Origin: Bacteroidaceae bacterium
Lineage (GTDB): Bacteria; Bacteroidota; Bacteroidia; Bacteroidales; Bacteroidaceae
Direction: 5' to 3'
Length of the DNA: 50,791 nt
Assembly: GCA_017651315.1 (NCBI GenBank)
Contig: JAGCDE010000028.1
Span: forward strand, 1-50,791
Shown: positions 7,801 to 17,243 of the stretch, in pieces
Numbering within the stretch: the first letter of the stretch is position 1
How the letters are laid out: each line of letters begins with the position of its first letter
Translations under genes and position numbers: made by a program
The notes under the pieces: generated by a model
Told to the model about the DNA's origin: nothing
Databases searched by the model: none
Seen by the model: only the letters and a program-made list of their open reading frames with translations

Positions 7801-9180
7801 TCAATCCTCAGTTATGCAACCATGCACGATGCCAGTCAGGGCCCGCGCCTGTACAACTGTGTGGCAGCCATATCGGCATTTGGCTGTCCGCAACTGACGC
7901 TTGACCATCTTGACATAACGGATGTGACGAGCAATCCCATAGCGGCCCGTTACAGTGATGTGACGCTCACAAACAGCATAATCCACAGCCGTGTTACCGG
8001 TGATCTTATAAACCTTAAGTACGGCACGGGACGTGTGGAGCATTGCACGTTCATAGGCAATGACAAGGTTGACACCGATGCCATTGACTTTGACGGCATA
8101 AACGGCGGTATCATCAGGGACGTAGTGGCCCACCACTTCCTTGGCGGCAACAGTGACGCCGTGGATATAGGTGAGCAGGCCCTGAACGTGATAATTGACA
8201 GCCTGATGGCATACAATATAACCGACAAGGGCATAAGCGTAGGCCAACGCTCAACAGTAAAGGTAAGCAATTCAACATTCATTCAGACCAACATGGGCGT
8301 AGCCATAAAGGACTCATGCCATGCCGATGTGGATAAGTGCACTTTCTTTGCCGTGGCAACTCCTGTGGCCTGCTATGAGAAGGTTGACGGCCGTCTGGGC
8401 GGAAACGCTGTTGTAAGCGAATGCATACTCTCCAACAGCTTCGACCGGACATACCAGTGCGATGCCAAGTCCAGCATCAGGTTCAGCGCATCGCTGTCAG
8501 ACGGTGACACACTCTCCATAGGCAACCTGTACGGTGATCCGCATTTTACATCGGCCACCGGCTACATGTTAACGCCTGCCATCCTTAAGATTGGCTCTGC
8601 CTACATGCCAGAGACTCCGCAGAACGAGCCCGTGATAAGTGAAATATGCTATCACCCCATGCTTGATACCGAGTCTGAATACATAAGGATTTACAACCCT
8701 GCCGATTCGCCTTTTGACTTGAGCGGATATATACTCAGTCAGGCCTTTGAGTTCATATTCCCCGAAGGAAGTCTGATACCGGCACACGGAAGCGCCTATG
8801 TTGCGGCCGATACCACAAAGCTCGCTCCGGAATCTAAGGGTGACCAGGTTTGGCAGTGGACCAACGGTAAACTGTCCAACAACGGTGAGTCGGTGCGTCT
8901 GAGCAATGAGGCGGGAATTGTCGTTGACCAGGTGACCTACATGAGTGTGGCACCATGGCCTGTATCGGAACAGTCTGGTACAACGGTACTGCTGTTGCGT
9001 GACCTTAACGCCGACAACCACATTGCTTCCAACTGGACCCTTAAGCAGTACCCTACCGATGTGGAGCTGATACCCGCAACACCGGGTACTGACCTCATTT
9101 ATGACATAAACGGCCGTGCAATGGAGGGTCAGCCCCGCGGCATTGTGATAATCAACGGCAAGTTATATTACTACAAATAG
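4837..9180 (+). CDS. Multidomain CotH-family secreted protein with two LTD domains and a beta-helix
   Basis: This 1447-residue exported protein has a signal peptide ending near AKA (residue 23). It then shows a lamin-tail domain (about 24-160, ITINEVLASNG, DWIELYNAG), a chitobiase-C-terminal-like domain (about 170-250, YYTTDGSEPT), and a CotH kinase-like domain (about 330-580, with LNGEFLGIHNIREKV and RWIFTDGDRGFNDY). A sandwich domain follows (about 690-865, WYAASFDDSGW, DDGAVVWLNG), then a right-handed beta-helix (about 930-1240), a second lamin-tail domain (about 1265-1400), and a C-terminal tag YDINGRAMEG...IVIINGKLYYYK. CotH proteins are atypical kinases in spore coats; the role in Bacteroidales secreted proteins is unknown. 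The gene stands alone between the glnK leader and pyrG. A surface-exposed scaffold or modifying role is likely. Confidence 0.85.
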   Translation: MKLPKYFSIIVVMSMAAAIPAKAQITINEVLASNGSINTDPDYGANADWIELYNAGQTDVNLSGWSVTDNLDKPRKYTLPEGISIKSGGFLLIWCDGNGTGLHTGFKLSADGEEVGLFDATGQMTDSMTFGPQYGDISYGRSIDSPGTTLFFMTPTPGAANTTQGYTGRSNQPVILTQGGAYAGSVTVTVTNDQGGTVYYTTDGSEPTEESSVYSSPLTFTRTTVLRARILEDGKMPGLTRTMTYFLNDEFRGHSLPVVSIATESTNFWDSEHGIYGYTDKYNEKADFEIPVNIELYENNGSDRAAFNEAAGVKINGLYAWQLPQKMLGVYFKKKYGESKLSYQLFHDDERTTFDDFALRASGNDWNYTMFRDGLLQQACRRGGLNLALQAFRPSAVYLNGEFLGIHNIREKVNEEYIETRYGLEHGTFDMIEGDQNIEAGDMVEWNHYKELWQKDLSVQANYDALAAIMDVENYTDFMVAQIWSHNTSVNHNPMAWKPKGGGEWRWIFTDGDRGFNDYADDFTDWYAGKANMPLGSMLKNEGFRRYFCKRAADLLFTAFNPEEIQRQVTEHSKDIEPLMEQQVQRWLGTSSSYSGNALTSTRQWRSRINYLRDFCNGRPIMLLWDMNENYGTGAPALLALTGKSGFKFNGLAIDKDKWCGSYPTDMEITLTAGQRVGYTFKGWRENAIKKLISTGSQWKYLDDGSSPTSWYAASFDDSGWKTGASPLGYDTDNKMTDLIKTTVNYGSGSSKYVTTYFRRQFNIEDNPSSYLQIKLRLLRDDGAVVWLNGKQIICSNLRENFESNPLADNYAIPKRAAIRYVTYDIDPSCLRQGENTIAVEIHQTSRSSSDIIMDVELLAVLDQAALQNRLSGQTSPTIRLSIDSDMAAEALYEPSGLNMLPDTIYTDMTLLKSQSPYYTASDVTVIKGARLTVEPGVEIRFAPNSCMIVHGGLTAQGTRSDSIRFVLNPQYAGQSWGALCFINSDSSSILSYATMHDASQGPRLYNCVAAISAFGCPQLTLDHLDITDVTSNPIAARYSDVTLTNSIIHSRVTGDLINLKYGTGRVEHCTFIGNDKVDTDAIDFDGINGGIIRDVVAHHFLGGNSDAVDIGEQALNVIIDSLMAYNITDKGISVGQRSTVKVSNSTFIQTNMGVAIKDSCHADVDKCTFFAVATPVACYEKVDGRLGGNAVVSECILSNSFDRTYQCDAKSSIRFSASLSDGDTLSIGNLYGDPHFTSATGYMLTPAILKIGSAYMPETPQNEPVISEICYHPMLDTESEYIRIYNPADSPFDLSGYILSQAFEFIFPEGSLIPAHGSAYVAADTTKLAPESKGDQVWQWTNGKLSNNGESVRLSNEAGIVVDQVTYMSVAPWPVSEQSGTTVLLLRDLNADNHIASNWTLKQYPTDVELIPATPGTDLIYDINGRAMEGQPRGIVIINGKLYYYK

Positions 9181-9245
9181 CACGCGTACAGTAAGCCTTT
9201 CCAGGGCATATGTATCTGAATTTGGATTATTATCCATTTGCAGTA

Positions 9246-9442
9246 GCTGGACTATCCCCTTTGGGGACCATCAGTGCAGTGGCGTTAAGCGGAGCGCCCT
9301 GGAGAATCCCGTTAAGAACGCCGCTTCGTCTAACGACCGTTAAGTCCCGAAGGGAATTAAAAGGGAGGCGTTCGGCGTTTAGGGTCCGGAAGGGTTGCGG
9401 AGTAGCCACGGAACGTTGCGTCCCCAAAGAGGATAGTCCAGC
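9246..9442. repeat. 197-bp imperfect palindrome between convergent genes
   Basis: A 23-base arm (9246-9268, starting GCTGGACTATCC) is matched by its inverse at 9420-9442 (ending GGATAGTCCAGC) with one mismatch. The complementarity continues patchily into the 151-base spacer, for example GTGGC near 9279 and GCCAC near 9405. The spacer is GC-richer than normal intergenic DNA here and has three GTTAAG blocks (9284, 9311, 9339). It fills nearly the whole gap between the CotH gene and pyrG, with no gene in it. It may end transcription from both sides, be a structured RNA, or be a non-autonomous mobile element. Confidence 0.75.
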
Positions 9443-9477
9443 GGTGCTTTATTTCAGAAACCTATACCCCGAAAGAC

Positions 9478-11091
<1,614 letters not shown>

Positions 11092-12474
11092 TCAGCTTTT
11101 GTGATTGTAAAGGTTTGTGGGATAGTCGCCGTTAAAGCAGGCTGTACAGAGTTCGCATCGGCCCATATCCCTGCCCGATGCCTTGTAGAGTGATTCAAGT
11201 GACAGGTAATACAATGAGTCCGCGCCTATGTAGTCGCGAATCTCCTCAACTGTATGGTTAGAGCCTATGAGCTCCTCCGATGTACCTGTATCTACCCCGT
11301 AATAACAGGGATATGCGTATTTGGGGCTTGCAATACACACGTGGACCTCAGTAGCCCCCGCCTCACGCAACATGCCGACTATACGGCGTGACGTGGTGCC
11401 GCGCACTATGGAATCGTCAATAAGAATCACACGCTTTCCGTTCACAATGCTGCGCACAGGCGACAGTTTCATCCTGACACCCTTGTCACGCATCTCCTGC
11501 GTAGGCTGGATGAACGTGCGCCCCACATACTTGTTCTTGAGCAGGCCCATCTCGTAAGGTATCCCGCTGGCCTCGGCATAACCCATGGCGGCGCTCAGAC
11601 TTGAATCGGGCACACCCACCACGATATCGGCGTCAACGGGATGCTCCTCATATAGCAGACGCCCCGACAACTTACGGAACGAGTGCACGTTACAACCCTC
11701 AATATCGCTGTCAGGACGTGCAAAATAGATATACTCCATCACGCACATACGGTGACTGCGGAGCTTGGAATAGTCATTGGAGCGTATGCCGTGATGGTCA
11801 ATCGTTATTATCTCCCCGGGATTCACGTCACGTATAAACTCCGCGCCTATCGCGTCGAATGCGCAAGTCTCGCTCGCCACCACATACCCTTCGCCGAGCT
11901 TTGCTACCGAAAGAGGATGGAATCCGTACTTGTCACGGCACGCGTAGATTCGGTTGGGAGTCATTATCACCAATGAGAATGCACCCTCAATCATGTTCAG
12001 GGCATTGATAAGGTTGATTATGCGGTCCTCCTCGGTAGGGTCCTTCTTGATGAGATGTGCAAACAGCTCGCTGTCCGATGTAGTCTGCAGCAGACTGCCG
12101 CGACGCTCCAGATACATACGCAGCTCACGGGAGTTGATGATATTCCCGTTATGTGCGATAGCGAAATTTCCGGTATAGTGATGGAACGTAAACGGCTGTA
12201 TGTTCTCCAGTCCGCCCACATTGGTGGTGGGATAGCGAACATGGCCTATAGCAATATTACCGGTCAGTTCATCCAGATGCCTGGAGCCGAAAATCTCAAT
12301 CACCAGACCGGCACCCTTGTGCAGATGGAACTGCCCGTCGGCATCGGCCGATACTATTCCGCACCCCTGCTGACCGCGGTGCTGCAGGCTGTGAAGCGCA
12401 TAATAGGCATACTGTGCGGCGTTATCCACCCCGTAAATGCCAAACACTCCGCATTCGTGATGCAACTCTTCCAT
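11092..12474 (-). CDS. purF: Amidophosphoribosyltransferase PurF
   Basis: The 460-residue protein catalyses the first committed step of purine synthesis: PRPP plus glutamine to phosphoribosylamine. It starts MEELHHECGVFGIYG; the Cys at residue 8 is the nucleophile of class II glutamine amidotransferases, exposed after propeptide removal. The PRPP loop VILIDDSIVRGTT is near residue 345. Cysteines in RMCVMEY, YPCYYG and CELCTACF fit the four ligands of the Bacillus-type 4Fe-4S cluster. The longer frame from 12519 would begin inside the terminator, so the start at 12474 is chosen. It leads the purF-pyrG operon, behind a leader peptide and attenuator-like terminator, in addition to any allosteric control by purine nucleotides. 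Confidence 0.96.
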   Translation of the reverse strand: MEELHHECGVFGIYGVDNAAQYAYYALHSLQHRGQQGCGIVSADADGQFHLHKGAGLVIEIFGSRHLDELTGNIAIGHVRYPTTNVGGLENIQPFTFHHYTGNFAIAHNGNIINSRELRMYLERRGSLLQTTSDSELFAHLIKKDPTEEDRIINLINALNMIEGAFSLVIMTPNRIYACRDKYGFHPLSVAKLGEGYVVASETCAFDAIGAEFIRDVNPGEIITIDHHGIRSNDYSKLRSHRMCVMEYIYFARPDSDIEGCNVHSFRKLSGRLLYEEHPVDADIVVGVPDSSLSAAMGYAEASGIPYEMGLLKNKYVGRTFIQPTQEMRDKGVRMKLSPVRSIVNGKRVILIDDSIVRGTTSRRIVGMLREAGATEVHVCIASPKYAYPCYYGVDTGTSEELIGSNHTVEEIRDYIGADSLYYLSLESLYKASGRDMGRCELCTACFNGDYPTNLYNHKS

Positions 12475-12506
12475 AACCCCTGTTTCCGTTTTGTCTGTTT
12501 TTAAAC

Positions 12507-12535
12507 AAAAAAAGACCAATCACTTTGACCGGTCT
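12507..12535 (-). terminator. Intrinsic terminator in the purF-pyrG leader (attenuator)
   Basis: On the minus strand a 10-bp stem (AGACCGGTCA with TGATTGGTCT, two G-U pairs, 3-base loop AAG) runs into seven T. It lies between the leader-peptide stop (12561-12563) and the purF ATG at 12474. The 5' arm part CCGGTCA (forward 12526-12532) can instead pair over 7 bases with TGGCCGG (12573-12579) in the last codons of the leader ORF, which would prevent the terminator. This matches the glnK leader. Confidence 0.87.
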
Positions 12536-12560
12536 GTTCTGTTCCTAAAATCCCGAATGA

Positions 12561-12671
12561 TTAGCTTTCCCGCCGGCCAAAAGGAGTAACCATCCGAACC
12601 TGATTATTATTCTGGTTCTGATTCCGGTTATTCTGATTATTATCGGTTATATAATCCAACCCTTTTGCCAT
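12561..12671 (-). CDS. Gln/Asn-rich leader peptide of purF-pyrG (36 aa)
   Basis: A 36-residue ORF starts MAKGLDYIT and has DNNQNNRNQNQNNNQ at residues 10-24, with nine Asn and four Gln (all CAG), then VRMVTPFGRRES. The ATG at 12671 is chosen because an in-frame ATG at 12710 lies upstream of the -7 box and would not be transcribed. The Gln/Asn run and the QVxMVxPFxR tail match the glnK leader peptide at 4474-4593. The position between promoter and terminator, and the fact that both downstream enzymes use glutamine, point to attenuation sensing glutamine or asparagine supply. The nucleotide block CCTTTTGGCCGG in the tail doubles as the candidate antiterminator arm. Confidence 0.83.
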   Translation of the reverse strand: MAKGLDYITDNNQNNRNQNQNNNQVRMVTPFGRRES

Positions 12672-12694
12672 ATACCGTTCCGCTGTTTCCGGGG

Positions 12695-12725
12695 CAAAAT
12701 TACCACACATTTTCTAACCGGCAAA
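12695..12725 (-). promoter_or_regulatory. Consensus promoter of the purF-pyrG leader
   Basis: The minus strand shows TTTG (forward 12722-12725), 19 bases, then TAATTTTG (12695-12702): an exact Bacteroidetes TTTG-N19-TAnnTTTG promoter. Transcription should begin near 12688, about 17 bases before the leader ATG. The bases from 12726 to 12883 are A/T-rich and I see nothing else in them. Confidence 0.85.
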
Positions 12726-12883
12726 CAAATCCGAAGAAAAATATTCATTTTGTCACAAAAATAACCAAATCTCAACAAACCGACACCGAATTAAATATAT
12801 CAACGACATTTTGTCAATACAATCATCTAACATGAATATCAAAGCTATCCGGACAATCCGGCGAGCCTGTCACCGTCCGGCGC

Positions 12884-12916
12884 AAAAAAAAACAGGGACT
12901 CCGGCCGGAATCCCTG
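12884..12916 (-). terminator. Intrinsic terminator of the GH43-GH27 operon
   Basis: The near-palindrome CAGGGACTCCGGCCGGAATC (12893-12912, continuing CCTG) forms a GC-rich stem that, on the minus strand, is followed by nine T (A-run 12884-12892). It lies 31 bases after the GH27 stop. Confidence 0.88.
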
Positions 12917-12946
12917 CATTGTCCTCAGAACCAGTTTAAGAATCCG

Positions 12947-14185
12947 TCACTTCTTTTTCTGATTGGGCGTAAGACGGTACATAGCCACATCGTGACCTGG
13001 CACAGTTACCTTGAGAGCCTTCTTGGTGGTACCCACATTGGCCTTCTTGGCATTGGTCTCCCAAAGGTTCTCTATGTTATATGTAATCGCATCGAACGAT
13101 GTGGAGAGATGGCTCACCTCATCGTCAGTAAGGTTATACTCCTGCCAGTCGATGTTGCACTCCACAGGCTCAGTGGAGCGGTTGAGCAGGCAGAATGCCC
13201 AGTCACCGTTCTCCAGTGGCTTGAACCAGTACTCGATATCGTTCTCGGTCTTGTAGCGCAGCCCCTGTACACCCAGCTTGTCCTGATCTATCGCTATCAC
13301 CTTCTTGTTGAGGATGATGGCACGGGTATCGTCAGTCATTTTGGAGAGGTCATTACCCAGGATGAGCGGAGCGGCCATCATGCACCACATGCTGAAATGC
13401 GCACGGTCCTCATTGACGCTCATGCCGTTGCCCACCTCAAGCATATCGGGATCGTTCCAGTGACCCGGGCCTGCATATTTACGCAGGGGGGCGTTCTGGT
13501 CGATGATGCTCAGGACACTCTGTCCCCAGCCGCGCTGACGGGCGGTGCCGCCGAACCTGGCTGTAATATCGCCTGTCGTACGCCATGAGTGGCCCACCTC
13601 GGCGGCCCATTCCCAAGGCTTGTTGCTGCCCCACTCGCACATGCTGAAGAATATCGGACGGCCGGCTGCACGGAGTGCGTCACGCATAAGGGTATATGCG
13701 CCTCGCGGGTTTATGTTCTCTGTTGAACACCAGTCATACTTGAGGTAGTCAATACCCCAGCGGGCATACTGGATGGCATCCTGATACTCGTGACCGAAGC
13801 TGCCTGTCCTTCCTGCACAGGTCCTGCGGCCCGCATCGGAGTAGATTCCTAACTTGAGGCCCTTGGAATGCACGTAATCCGACAGAGCCAGGATTCCTGA
13901 GGGGAATGTCTTGGGGTCAGGCTGCACGAATCCGTCGGCATCACGCTCTCCGTGCCAGCAGTCATCCATATTAAGATAGATATACCCGGCATCCACCAGT
14001 CCCTCCGCCACCATGGCATCGGCCTGCTCGCGTATCAGTTTCTCACTTATGTTCTGTCCGAACTTGTTCCAGCTGTTCCACCCCATCTGCGGCGTATCAG
14101 CCAGACCTTCCCACTTCTGCGCCGAGCTCCATACCGGAACCAGCACAACTGCTGCAAGCAGTATCATTAATCTTTTTCTCATCAT
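12947..14185 (-). CDS. Secreted GH27 alpha-galactosidase
   Basis: The 412-residue protein has a signal peptide (MMRKRLMILLAAVVLVPVWSSA) and then the GH27 start TPQMGWNSWNKFG. The retaining nucleophile is the Asp in YLKYDWC (about residue 148) and the acid/base Asp is in SWRTTGDI (about residue 206); NMDDCW is also present. It should remove terminal alpha-1,6-galactose from galactomannans, raffinose-type sugars or pectic side chains in the periplasm or outside. Some GH27 enzymes act on arabinopyranose instead, which cannot be decided here. It follows the GH43-like gene by 45 bases on the same strand and is the last gene of that operon. The ATG three bases downstream is an equally good start. 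Confidence 0.93.
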   Translation of the reverse strand: MMRKRLMILLAAVVLVPVWSSAQKWEGLADTPQMGWNSWNKFGQNISEKLIREQADAMVAEGLVDAGYIYLNMDDCWHGERDADGFVQPDPKTFPSGILALSDYVHSKGLKLGIYSDAGRRTCAGRTGSFGHEYQDAIQYARWGIDYLKYDWCSTENINPRGAYTLMRDALRAAGRPIFFSMCEWGSNKPWEWAAEVGHSWRTTGDITARFGGTARQRGWGQSVLSIIDQNAPLRKYAGPGHWNDPDMLEVGNGMSVNEDRAHFSMWCMMAAPLILGNDLSKMTDDTRAIILNKKVIAIDQDKLGVQGLRYKTENDIEYWFKPLENGDWAFCLLNRSTEPVECNIDWQEYNLTDDEVSHLSTSFDAITYNIENLWETNAKKANVGTTKKALKVTVPGHDVAMYRLTPNQKKK

Positions 14186-14230
14186 TATATTTGTTTGGTA
14201 ACAATTCTAAAGAATGCCAAGACCATGTTA

Positions 14231-16360
14231 TCACTTTCTCACTACAATTATCTTTCCGTTCTCCTTGCCGGGAATCACCTGCATCTCCAAATAGCCGGTG
14301 TTCTTTGTGCCCTCACCCAGCAATGTGAGCCTGGCTGTAACAGTGGGTTTGGGATTAGCCTCAGCAGAGATAAGCTCCTTCTCGGTAAGCTGGCCGGACC
14401 ACAGTACAGGACCGTATGAATGGCTTAACGTCCATGTTCCGGGACCGACCTCACCGAATGAGTATTCGGTCATACCCTCCTTCAGCATGATGTACCTCGT
14501 ACCGGCACCCTGGGCATAACCGGCATTGCCGCCTCCGCCACGCTGGGCCAGCTGTATCTCTGCGCCAAGACCTATTGTCTCAAGCGGATTCTCCTTATAT
14601 ACGGGCAGGCCGCTGGAGAAGGCCTCCACATCGAAATAGTACTCCGGCTTAGTGTTCATGCTGTGCATGTAGAGCTGGTTCTTGCCATATACTATATAGC
14701 TGTTGTACAGCTTGTTCTTCTCAATACCGTAACGTACCACATAGCCGTCAGCACCGGCAACGGGCTCCCATATGACATTCGCCTCACGACGGTCCTCAGG
14801 ATTGCGCACGGCCATGAACTTGGTCACCTTCTGGGTCTTCATCTTCGATGTGGTGCCAAACACGCGCAGATCCTTGATGGAGAACTTTGCGTTGTCATAA
14901 GTGGCCACATTGACCACCTTCACGTAACGGGCGTTGACAGGCTTCTCCAGTTCGTTGTAGTCATGCTTCAGTTCCATCTTGTTCTGAGGCTTGCTTATAA
15001 CTTTTGTCCAGCTGGAGTTGTCGTTTGAGACGAACACCTCATAGCACTGGTAGAGCTGCTCCGTCTGGGCCTGCTGAGGTCTGGCACCTCCCATGCCTCC
15101 GCCGAATCCGCCCATACCGCCGCCACCGGCACGCTGTGCGCCTATATGGTCCCAGTTGATCTGGATGGCGTTAACCGATGCCTGTGCACCCAGGTCAACC
15201 GTAAAGAACTCGCCGGCATCGCCTGTAGCGGCCACCCAGCAGGTCTTGAAATCCTCATCAAGAGCCTGCCCCGGAGCATAGTTCTCAAAGGTTGATGAAA
15301 CGAAGGCTTTCTTGTTCACCGACAGCAGTTTCCAGTTCACGTAGTTATCCACGCCGCCCACCTTGCGCTCATCGGGATAGTACTGCGGATAGTCACCCAA
15401 AGCGGTGTTTGAGTACATCACACCCTGGGCATCGACAGCCGTCGGATATATGGCCAGTTCGGATCCGCGGCCTCCTTCGCCGTACTGTGCGGGAATCATG
15501 CAGATGGTCCACAGGTTACCCTTCTTGTCATGGAAGGTGCTACCGTGTCCGGCGCCCACCTGGAAACCGCTGGTCTTGAAGGTAAGGGGGTTGTGCTCAC
15601 TGTAGGTGAACGGTCCCATCGGGCTGTCCGACACATATATACCGTGTGAATATGAAATGAACTCAAGGCCGATGGCGGCATACTGCAGATAGTATTTGCC
15701 GTTATGCTTGATCATGTACGGACCCTCAATCCAGGGCAGTTCCTCGGGACCGTAGTCGCGGCGGCCGCCGAAAATGGAATAAATGACATCCTCTGGCTTG
15801 CGCACCTCGAAACCGTGGTTCTTGATATCGCTCCAGAACAGCTGCTTCGGCTCGCCCTTCTCCTTGAAAGTGGTCTTGTCAAGCTCCACCACCTGGAACG
15901 GCATTATCTGCGACCATCCGAAATACATGTACAGGCGGCCGTCGTCATCCACGAACATGTTGGCGTCGCCGTAACGGTCACTTGACAGCTCGCCTATCTT
16001 CTCCCACTCCCCCTTATACGGATCGATGGCACGATACACGTTGCGGTTGTTCATGGAGCAGCCTATGAGCTTGCCGTCCATCTCAACCACGGACACCACT
16101 CCGGCAGGATAACCGGGAGCGTCCACGTACGTCCAGTTATGGAAATCCGGAGAATACCAGTATCCTCGTCTGTGGGATACGAAGAGGAAATAATTGTCCT
16201 GATAGATTATAACCACAGGCTCTCCGCCACGTACGGCACGTTCATTCCCTACCACCACATCGAGCGGATTGCAGAAAGTATGCCGGGGCTGTGCCGTCAC
16301 ATTCATGCCGGCCAGCACAAGCGCCATTCCGGCAAAAGTCCATTTGATAAGTTTTTTCAT
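14231..16360 (-). CDS. GH43-like five-bladed propeller protein with F5/8C and Fn3-like domains
   Basis: The 709-residue exported protein (signal MKKLIKWTFAGMALVLAGMN...TAQ) has a GH43-type propeller (about 28-330): GYWYSPDFHNWTYV, GDANMFVDDDGRLYMYFG, and WIEGPYMIKHNGKYYLQYA with the likely acid Glu near residue 212. A discoidin-like domain (about 350-500) and a fibronectin-like region (about 510-610) follow. The site where GH43 enzymes of this kind usually have the base Asp (AADP) reads GGEPVVIIY, so the base would be Glu or activity may be changed. A Gly-rich insert (GGGGMGGFGGGMGG, about residues 410-424) interrupts the discoidin domain, with a second near 603 (RGGGGNAGYAQG). First gene of the GH43-GH27 operon. 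Substrate is unknown; arabinan or xylan side chains are plausible. Confidence 0.85.
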   Translation of the reverse strand: MKKLIKWTFAGMALVLAGMNVTAQPRHTFCNPLDVVVGNERAVRGGEPVVIIYQDNYFLFVSHRRGYWYSPDFHNWTYVDAPGYPAGVVSVVEMDGKLIGCSMNNRNVYRAIDPYKGEWEKIGELSSDRYGDANMFVDDDGRLYMYFGWSQIMPFQVVELDKTTFKEKGEPKQLFWSDIKNHGFEVRKPEDVIYSIFGGRRDYGPEELPWIEGPYMIKHNGKYYLQYAAIGLEFISYSHGIYVSDSPMGPFTYSEHNPLTFKTSGFQVGAGHGSTFHDKKGNLWTICMIPAQYGEGGRGSELAIYPTAVDAQGVMYSNTALGDYPQYYPDERKVGGVDNYVNWKLLSVNKKAFVSSTFENYAPGQALDEDFKTCWVAATGDAGEFFTVDLGAQASVNAIQINWDHIGAQRAGGGGMGGFGGGMGGARPQQAQTEQLYQCYEVFVSNDNSSWTKVISKPQNKMELKHDYNELEKPVNARYVKVVNVATYDNAKFSIKDLRVFGTTSKMKTQKVTKFMAVRNPEDRREANVIWEPVAGADGYVVRYGIEKNKLYNSYIVYGKNQLYMHSMNTKPEYYFDVEAFSSGLPVYKENPLETIGLGAEIQLAQRGGGGNAGYAQGAGTRYIMLKEGMTEYSFGEVGPGTWTLSHSYGPVLWSGQLTEKELISAEANPKPTVTARLTLLGEGTKNTGYLEMQVIPGKENGKIIVVRK

Positions 16361-16400
16361 ATTGGTTGTGTTAAGGTTAGCATTCCAATGGGTCCAATTG

Positions 16401-16408
16401 CAAACTTA
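16401..16408 (-). promoter_or_regulatory. -7 box of the GH43-GH27 operon
   Basis: The minus strand reads TAAGTTTG, a perfect TAnnTTTG, about 41 bases before the ATG at 16360. No clear -33 element. Confidence 0.6.
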
Positions 16409-16559
16409 ATGAAAAAAACGAACCGTGGTGCCTCTGTGACAAAAAAACTGATTGCAGAATTATTTTAGCGGCAATAATAACAAGGTGTATCGGAAAAATT
16501 GCCAACTTTGGGGGACAAAAGAGATGTCACAGCTGATAAAAACCAAAAAGACTGGCAAT

Positions 16560-17243
16560 ATGAAGAGTTCAAGCAATTTCTGGGGTCTGCTGGCACTTGG
16601 TGTCTGCATCATCCTGGCTGTCGGCAAGTTCACCGGCACAAAACGTGTGGTCAATGTAAAGGGTCTCGCCACCCGGGAAGTCATGGCTGACCATGTGATA
16701 TGGCCCTTGGTGATCCAGGATGTGGACAATGACCTGGTCAAGCTATATTCAACGATGGACAGCAAGTCGCAGGAGATAGTCAGGTTCCTCAAGGAGGGCG
16801 GCATAAAGGAGAGCGAGATAAGCACCACTGCCCCGACCGTATATGACCGCAACGCCAACCGCTACTCAAACGAGTATATAGCACACCGCTACCAGATGCA
16901 GCAGGTGGTGACGGTAAGTTCCGACAATGTTGATAAGGTGCGTGAGCTTATCCTCAAGCAGGGAGAACTGCTCAAGAAGGGCATTGCCATAACCAGCAAC
17001 GACTACGAGTACCAGGTGCAGTATGACTTCAACGGTCTGAACGAACTCAAGCCGGAGATGGTGGAGGTGGCCACACGTAACGCCCGTGAAGTGGCGCAGA
17101 AGTTCGCCGAAGACTCCGGCTCCAGGCTGGGCAAGATACAGAATGCCTCCCAGGGACAGTTCTCAATCAATGACCGCGACTCCAACACCCCGTGGATAAA
17201 GAACGTGAGGGTTGTGACATCGGTTACCTATTACCTTAAATAA
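16560..17243 (+). CDS. SIMPL (DUF541) domain protein, membrane anchored
   Basis: The protein (227 residues from this start) begins with MKSSSNFWGLLALGVCIILAV, a single membrane anchor, followed by a periplasmic SIMPL/DUF541 domain with the typical VVNVKGLATREV opening and a SxxEISTTAPTVYD segment. SIMPL proteins such as E. coli YggE are linked to envelope or oxidative stress, with unknown biochemistry. An upstream in-frame ATG at 16524 is also possible; I prefer 16560 because it starts directly at the anchor. The stop overlaps the rsmG start by one base (TAATG), so the two are translationally coupled. Confidence 0.85.
   Translation: MKSSSNFWGLLALGVCIILAVGKFTGTKRVVNVKGLATREVMADHVIWPLVIQDVDNDLVKLYSTMDSKSQEIVRFLKEGGIKESEISTTAPTVYDRNANRYSNEYIAHRYQMQQVVTVSSDNVDKVRELILKQGELLKKGIAITSNDYEYQVQYDFNGLNELKPEMVEVATRNAREVAQKFAEDSGSRLGKIQNASQGQFSINDRDSNTPWIKNVRVVTSVTYYLK

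Noticed and set aside
12561-12710. Longer 49-residue version of the purF leader peptide starting at 12710
   Set aside because: Its ATG lies upstream of the -7 box at 12695-12702, so it would not be in the transcript; the start at 12671 fits the consensus promoter.
12992-13588. 198-codon plus-strand open frame opposite the GH27 gene
   Set aside because: Antisense shadow of a gene with complete GH27 catalytic motifs; no promoter or family similarity.
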